Of a stretch of 36,759 bases of DNA, positions 32,322-36,759 are shown one piece after another. A program made the translations under genes and the position numbers. Positions within the stretch are counted from its first letter, which is position 1. Each line of letters opens with the position of its first letter. The DNA is from Gemmatimonadota bacterium (GTDB taxonomy: Bacteria > Gemmatimonadota > Gemmatimonadetes > Gemmatimonadales > Gemmatimonadaceae). The stretch is taken from assembly GCA_031127225.1 (NCBI GenBank), contig JARIEV010000016.1, positions 1-36,759 on the forward strand. Direction: 5' to 3'. A model generated the notes under the pieces. The model was not told where the DNA came from, searched no databases, and saw only the letters and a program-made list of their open reading frames with translations.

Positions 32322-32987
32322 ATGCACGTCGAACGTTTCACCACCCGCCGCACCGCCCGGTGCGCCGTCCGCGGCCCCGCCGATCCGGCGGCCGTCCGCG
32401 AGCTGTGGATCGTCCTGCACGGTTACGGCCAATTGGCGCGTGACTTCATCGCGGGGTGCACGGCGGCCGATGACGGTCACCGGCTGATCGTCGCCCCCGA
32501 GGCCCTCTCCCGCTTTTACAGCGCGCAGGCACCCCTGGCACATTTCACCTCCGCGGCGGACCCCGTGGGGGCCTCGTGGATGACCCGCGATGATCGTGAC
32601 GACGAGATCGTGGATCAACTGGGCTGGCTCGATCAGGTGCTCGCGACGTATCGTGCCCGCGTGGCGCCGGGGACCCCGGTGACCGTGCTCGGGTTTTCGC
32701 AGGGCGCCGCCACCGCCGCGCGCTGGGTGGATGCGGGGGGCGTGGCGCCGGCGCACCTGATCCTCTGGGGCGCCATCCCGGCGGCCTCGCTCTCTCCGGA
32801 GTCCGCGGTGTGGCAGACGCGCTGCACGATCGTGGTGGGGTCCCGCGACAAGTTCATCCCCGAGGCGATGCTGCGCGACGAGCGCGCCCGTCTCGATCAG
32901 AGTGGTGTGTCGTACACGTGTGTCTCCTTCGTCGGGGGACATCGGCTCGATGATGCCACCCTGGCCCACCTGCTCACGCCCGGCTGA
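32322..32987 (+). CDS. Phospholipase/carboxylesterase-like alpha/beta hydrolase
   Basis: 221 residues, the usual size for the small carboxylesterase (YpfH/acyl-protein-thioesterase-like) group. The oxyanion strand IVLHGYGQLARDFI (about 28-41) is followed by the nucleophile elbow GFSQGAA with S126, acid D176 in GSRDKFIP and H207 in VGGHRLDD, completing a Ser-Asp-His triad. It has no signal peptide, so it is cytoplasmic. Substrate unknown. The ATG at 32322 was chosen because the in-frame extension to 32268 has no family similarity. It lies 174 bases after the kinase gene and 33 bases before the peptidase gene. Confidence 0.82.
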   Translation: MHVERFTTRRTARCAVRGPADPAAVRELWIVLHGYGQLARDFIAGCTAADDGHRLIVAPEALSRFYSAQAPLAHFTSAADPVGASWMTRDDRDDEIVDQLGWLDQVLATYRARVAPGTPVTVLGFSQGAATAARWVDAGGVAPAHLILWGAIPAASLSPESAVWQTRCTIVVGSRDKFIPEAMLRDERARLDQSGVSYTCVSFVGGHRLDDATLAHLLTPG

Positions 32988-33020
32988 CCGTCGTTGTCTC
33001 CCCTCCCGCCCCCCTCGCGC

Positions 33021-35000
33021 ATGACTCGTCGTTCTTTCCCTGTGGCGGCGCGTGTCACCGCCGTGCTGGCGACCCTCGCCTGTGCCCGCGCGGCGGCCGC
33101 GCAGGGCACCCCGCCGGCCGCCCCACCGGCGGCCCCACCGGCGGCGCCCGTGTTCGTGAACGGCATGGCGCAGGTGGTTCCCGCGTGGCGCGATTCCACC
33201 ACCTGGATCCGGCAGGACCTCTGGGTCGAGACCGATTTCGACAGTGACCGCGACGGGCGCCGCGACCGCGTGCACGTGGACGTCACGCGCCCGGCGCAGA
33301 CCGACGCGGGGCTCAAGGTGCCCATCCTGTACGGGGCCAGTCCGTACTTCGCCGGCACGTCACGCGACGACTCCAACTGGAACGTGCAGCAGGAGCTCGG
33401 CGATCAGCCGCCCACGCGTCGCCCGCTCGCTGCGCCGGTGCATCAGCCCAACCGCCGGCGTATTTCGAACGTGCTGGTGAACGAGTGGGTGCCGCGCGGC
33501 TTTGCCGTGGTGCACTCCGAAGCGCCGGGCACCGGCTTGTCGCAGGGGTGCGCCACGGTGGGCGACTACCCCGAGCGCGCGCCGATGAAGTTCGTGATCG
33601 ACTGGCTCAACGGCCGCGCCAAGGGCTACACGTCGCCCACGGGACGCGACGAAGTGCGCGCGACGGCGTGGTCCACCGGCAAGGTGGGGATGATCGGCAC
33701 GTCGTACGAAGGCACGCTGCCGCTCGCGGCGGCCACCACCGGGGTGAAGGGGCTCGAGGTGGTCGTGCCGGTGTCGCCGAACACGTCGTACTACCTGTAC
33801 TACCGCGCCAACGGGCTCGTGCGCTCACCGGGTGGCTATCTGGGTGAGGACGTGGACGTGCTGTACGACTTCGTGGCCAGTGGCGATCCCGCCACGCGCG
33901 CGCGCTGCGACGTGCTCTGGAAGACCAACGTGTTCGCGGGTCCGACGGGACAGGACCGCGCCACCGGCGACTTCAACGACTTCTGGAAGAAGCGCGATCT
34001 GCTGCCGCACGTGAAAAACATCAAGGCGGCGGTGCTGCTTGCGCACGGCCTCAACGACTACAACGTGACGCCGGCGCACAGCGTGCGCATCTACGACGAG
34101 ATGAAGAAGCGCGGGCTGCCGGTGTCGCTGTATCTCCATCAGGGCGGCCACGGCGGCAACCCGCCGGCCGACATGCTCAATCGCTGGTTCAGTCACTACC
34201 TGTACGGCGTGGACAACGGCGTGCGGGGCGAGGCGGAAGCGTGGATCGTGCAGGATGCGGGCGCACAGGCGCCCTCGGCCGCCGCCGCCACCGCGCCGGC
34301 CACGCCGTCGGCCGCGCCGGCGCCGCGTGGACGTGTCACCGCGCTGCCCACGCCGTTCGCCTCGTTTCCGGTGCCGGGCACCGTGCCGGTGACGCTGTAT
34401 CCGTCCGCCGGCGGACGCGGCATCGCGTCGCTGTCGTACACGGCTGCGCGCACGGGGACGGAATCCCTGATCGACGACGTGGCCTTCAGCGGCAGCGCGC
34501 TCGCGAGTGTGCCCACGTCGGCCAACCGCCTGCTGTATTCGACGCCGGTGTTCCGCGACACGGTGCACCTGTCGGGGACGCCGCGCGTGACCCTTCGCGT
34601 GGCGGCCAACGTGAAGGCGGCCAATCTCAGTGTGTGGCTGGTGATGCTGCCCTACGATTCCGCCCGGGCCGGCTCGCAGAGCTACAAGGGGAGCGTCTCA
34701 CACGGCTGGGCGGACCTCCAGAACGCCAAGTCCCTCACGTCGGGCGGCGAGTATACCTCGGCGAAGCGCGGCACACCGCTGCAAGCCGGCGAGTATCGCG
34801 AGGTCACCTTCGATCTCGAGCCCACCGATGAGTTCATTCCCGCCGGCAAGCAGCTCGCGGTCATGATCATGTCGAGCGACCGCGAGTTCACGTTGTGGCC
34901 GAAGGCCGGGGCCGAGCTCACGCTCGATCTCGCGAAGTCACGGTTCCTGCTGCCGATCGTGGGCGGTACGGCCGCGTTGCAGAACGCCGGAATGCGCTGA
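33021..35000 (+). CDS. Exported Xaa-Pro dipeptidyl-peptidase, S15/X-Pro family
   Basis: 659 residues from the ATG at 33021. Signal peptide ends RAAAA|Q near 27, followed by a PPAAPPAAPPAAP linker. The catalytic alpha/beta hydrolase domain has the S15 elbow GMIGTSYEGTLPL with nucleophile S228, then D346 in HGLNDYNV and H377 in QGGHGGN. The C-terminal jelly-roll typical of PepX and cocaine-esterase-like proteins (about 425-655) contains LYSTPVFRDTVHLSGTPRVTL, and an Ala/Pro hinge separates it from the hydrolase. Expected action: release of X-Pro dipeptides from peptide N-termini in the periplasm or outside. It probably works with the other exported peptidases of the window. Confidence 0.9.
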   Translation: MTRRSFPVAARVTAVLATLACARAAAAQGTPPAAPPAAPPAAPVFVNGMAQVVPAWRDSTTWIRQDLWVETDFDSDRDGRRDRVHVDVTRPAQTDAGLKVPILYGASPYFAGTSRDDSNWNVQQELGDQPPTRRPLAAPVHQPNRRRISNVLVNEWVPRGFAVVHSEAPGTGLSQGCATVGDYPERAPMKFVIDWLNGRAKGYTSPTGRDEVRATAWSTGKVGMIGTSYEGTLPLAAATTGVKGLEVVVPVSPNTSYYLYYRANGLVRSPGGYLGEDVDVLYDFVASGDPATRARCDVLWKTNVFAGPTGQDRATGDFNDFWKKRDLLPHVKNIKAAVLLAHGLNDYNVTPAHSVRIYDEMKKRGLPVSLYLHQGGHGGNPPADMLNRWFSHYLYGVDNGVRGEAEAWIVQDAGAQAPSAAAATAPATPSAAPAPRGRVTALPTPFASFPVPGTVPVTLYPSAGGRGIASLSYTAARTGTESLIDDVAFSGSALASVPTSANRLLYSTPVFRDTVHLSGTPRVTLRVAANVKAANLSVWLVMLPYDSARAGSQSYKGSVSHGWADLQNAKSLTSGGEYTSAKRGTPLQAGEYREVTFDLEPTDEFIPAGKQLAVMIMSSDREFTLWPKAGAELTLDLAKSRFLLPIVGGTAALQNAGMR

Positions 35001-35028
35001 TCAGCTTGTGCTGATCAGCTTGTGCTGA
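34996..35028. repeat. 14-base tandem repeat containing a palindrome
   Basis: GCTGATCAGCTTGT at 34996-35009 is repeated exactly at 35010-35023 and followed by GCTGA. Each unit contains the perfect palindrome GCTGATCAGC. It begins in the last codon of the S15 peptidase gene and ends 48 bases before the next gene. Confidence 0.85.
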
Positions 35029-35076
35029 GTCGCGTTCGCTGATCCGAATCTCCTTCTCCACCTCCACGTGACTGTC

Positions 35077-36759
35077 ATGCGTTCTCTGTTTCGTCTTGCC
35101 GCACCGACGCTGTTCCTCGCTGGCGTCGCGGGCGCGCAAACGCCCGACGCGGCGACACTGAACGGCCTGCGTTGGCGTTCGATCGGCCCCGTGAACATGG
35201 CCGGGCGCATCACCGACGTCGAAGCGCATCCCAGCGCGCCCAAAACGTTCTACGTGGCCGGCGCCACCGGCGGCATCTGGAAGACCGTCAATGCCGGCAC
35301 GTCGTTCGTGCCGCTCTGGGAGAAAGGCCCGATCGCCTCCATGGGCGACCTCGCGATTTCCCCAAGCAATCCGAACATCATCTGGGCCGGCACGGGCGAA
35401 GAAGATTCACGCAACTCCGTGGCGCCCGGCTACGGCATCTACAAGTCGGTCGATGGCGGCGTGACGTGGCAGAGCATGGGCCTCGAAAAAACGCAGCATA
35501 TCGGGCGCATTCTCGTGCATCCCACCAACCCCGACATCGTGTACGTCGCGGCGCTGGGCGCGCTGTGGGCCACCAATCCCGAACGCGGGTTGTACAAGAC
35601 GATCGACGGCGGCAAGACGTGGACGCTCGCCAAGTTCATCAGCGACAAGGCCGGCTTCGTCGATCTCGCGATGGATCCGCGCGATCCGAACGTGCTCTAC
35701 GCCACGAGCTGGGAGCGCATCCGGAAGGCGCATTTCCTCAAGAGCGGTGGCCCGGGCTCGGCGCTCTGGAAGTCGACCGATGGTGGCACGACGTGGAAGG
35801 AGATCACCGGTGGTGGTTTCCCGGCCACGACAAAGGGACGCATCAACCTGGCCATCGCACCAAGCAATCCCGACATGGTGTATGCCATGGTCGAAGCCGA
35901 CAGCGTGCGCGGCGCCAAGCCGCAGCGGCTGTTGAGCGGGTTGTATCGCTCGAAAGATGCCGGCGCGACGTGGACGTGGATGAGCACGATCAACAACCGT
36001 CCGTTCTACTTCTCGCAGATCCGCATCGATCCGAAGAACGCGGACCGCGTGTATCGCATGGCCGTCGACTTCGCCTTCTCCAATGACGGTGGTGCGTCGT
36101 GGCGCGCGGGTATGGTCGGCATTCACGAAGATTATCATGCCATGTGGATCGACCCGAACGATCCTGAGCATTTCATCGTCGGTGGTGACGCGGGCATCTT
36201 CCAGACGTGGGACAAGGGCGGCACGTACGACGCCGTGAACAACATGGCGATGGGCCAGTTCTACGGCATCAGCTACGACTTTCAGGTGCCGTATCGCGTG
36301 TGCGGCGGCTTGCAGGACAACGGCACGTCGTGCGGCTTGAGCCGTCGCGCCAGCGCCCCGCTGCAGATGACCGACTGGTTCGCGATCTTTGCCGCCGACG
36401 GCTTGCAGACGGCACAGGATCCGTTCAATCCCGACTACGTGTACTACGAGTCGCAGGGCGGCAACATTGCGCGCCGCAATGTGGCCACGGGTGATGTGAT
36501 GAGCGTGAAGGCCCGCACCGTCACCCGCGCGCAGTTCGGACAGCAGATCGCGCGCATCCGCGGCGCCGGCACCACGCCGCTCACGCCGGAGCAGACGAAG
36601 AGCATCGCCGACATCCGCGTGCAGATGAAGACGGCGCTGGCCGATCCCAACGTGGCGACGCGCTGGAACTGGAATACGCCGTTCATCCTGTCGCGCCACG
36701 ATGCGAACGTGCTGTACTCGGGTGCTGAGAAGCTGTTCAAGTCGGTGAAGAAGGGTGAG
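35077..36759 (+). CDS. Exported VPS10/sortilin-like Asp-box propeller protein, 3' end off the window
   Basis: 561 residues are visible and the frame is still open at the edge. Signal peptide ends VAGA|Q near 21. The N-terminus LRWRSIGPVNMAGRI opens a beta-propeller with at least five Asp-box (BNR) turns: SVDGGVTW, TIDGGKTW, STDGGTTW, SKDAGATW and SNDGGASW. Each is followed by a blade containing a HPTNPDIVYV- or DPRDPNVLYA-type strand. This is the VPS10-domain 'glycosyl hydrolase' group, about 1000 residues in full. Despite the name, enzymatic activity is unproven for this group. Short Asp-box loops keep blades together and need not be catalytic. Probably secreted or periplasmic. No ribosome site is seen before the ATG. 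Confidence 0.85.
   Translation, partial: MRSLFRLAAPTLFLAGVAGAQTPDAATLNGLRWRSIGPVNMAGRITDVEAHPSAPKTFYVAGATGGIWKTVNAGTSFVPLWEKGPIASMGDLAISPSNPNIIWAGTGEEDSRNSVAPGYGIYKSVDGGVTWQSMGLEKTQHIGRILVHPTNPDIVYVAALGALWATNPERGLYKTIDGGKTWTLAKFISDKAGFVDLAMDPRDPNVLYATSWERIRKAHFLKSGGPGSALWKSTDGGTTWKEITGGGFPATTKGRINLAIAPSNPDMVYAMVEADSVRGAKPQRLLSGLYRSKDAGATWTWMSTINNRPFYFSQIRIDPKNADRVYRMAVDFAFSNDGGASWRAGMVGIHEDYHAMWIDPNDPEHFIVGGDAGIFQTWDKGGTYDAVNNMAMGQFYGISYDFQVPYRVCGGLQDNGTSCGLSRRASAPLQMTDWFAIFAADGLQTAQDPFNPDYVYYESQGGNIARRNVATGDVMSVKARTVTRAQFGQQIARIRGAGTTPLTPEQTKSIADIRVQMKTALADPNVATRWNWNTPFILSRHDANVLYSGAEKLFKSVKKGE

Noticed and set aside
1-36759. CRISPR arrays, insertion sequences, tRNA genes, phage or plasmid genes
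   Set aside because: I saw no regularly spaced repeats, terminal inverted repeats, transposase or integrase motifs, or tRNA-like stretches.

Overview
The window looks like a chromosomal segment from a high-GC, double-membraned bacterium, most likely of the phylum Gemmatimonadota. This is inferred from overall character: very high GC, a TolC/RND pump, Tat and lipoprotein signals, many exported peptidases and amidohydrolases, and a long Asp-box (VPS10/sortilin-like) protein. No 16S gene is present to confirm it. I found 26 protein-coding genes. There are no tRNA or rRNA genes, no CRISPR array and no insertion sequence. Genes are tightly packed with frequent 4-base start/stop overlaps, and no gap exceeds 300 bases.

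Region 1 (1-6.5 kb): a von Willebrand A membrane protein running off the left edge, a Spy/CpxP-like periplasmic protein with a Met/Gly/Arg-rich tail, an exported double-length M42-type aminopeptidase whose first half is a decayed copy, and a molybdoenzyme maturation pair (XdhC then a MocA-like nucleotidyltransferase). Region 2 (6.6-14 kb): a TetR-controlled efflux operon, tetR-tolC-MFP-RND, followed by a DedA-family protein. A 20-base palindrome sits over the predicted tetR promoter, which seems to start transcription at the ATG.

Region 3 (14-18.5 kb, minus strand): a FIST-domain sensor overlapping a PAS/hybrid histidine kinase, in the arrangement known for the NosP/NahK nitric-oxide sensing pair, with an aromatic-amino-acid-decarboxylase-like gene downstream. 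Region 4 (18.6-23.8 kb): an N-formylglutamate-amidohydrolase-like lipoprotein divergent from a three-gene operon of a Tat-exported class V aminotransferase/epimerase-like enzyme, a Tat-exported M20 N-carbamoyl-amino-acid hydrolase and an APC permease. This looks like an envelope module for releasing amino acids from N-blocked derivatives.

Region 5 (23.9-36.8 kb): an unrecognised 134-residue protein, an exported AbgB-like M20 amidohydrolase, a large outer-membrane-barrel-like protein, a lipoprotein built on the HpcH/HpaI aldolase fold but apparently lacking catalytic residues, a nucleoside transporter overlapping a PfkB sugar/nucleoside kinase, a serine esterase, an S15 dipeptidyl-peptidase and the left part of a VPS10-like repeat protein.

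The gene set suggests a scavenger of peptides, modified amino acids and nucleosides. A global pattern stands out: all seven Sec-type, non-lipoprotein signal peptides end so that glutamine would be the first mature residue, like the 'Q-rule' described for Bacteroidetes.
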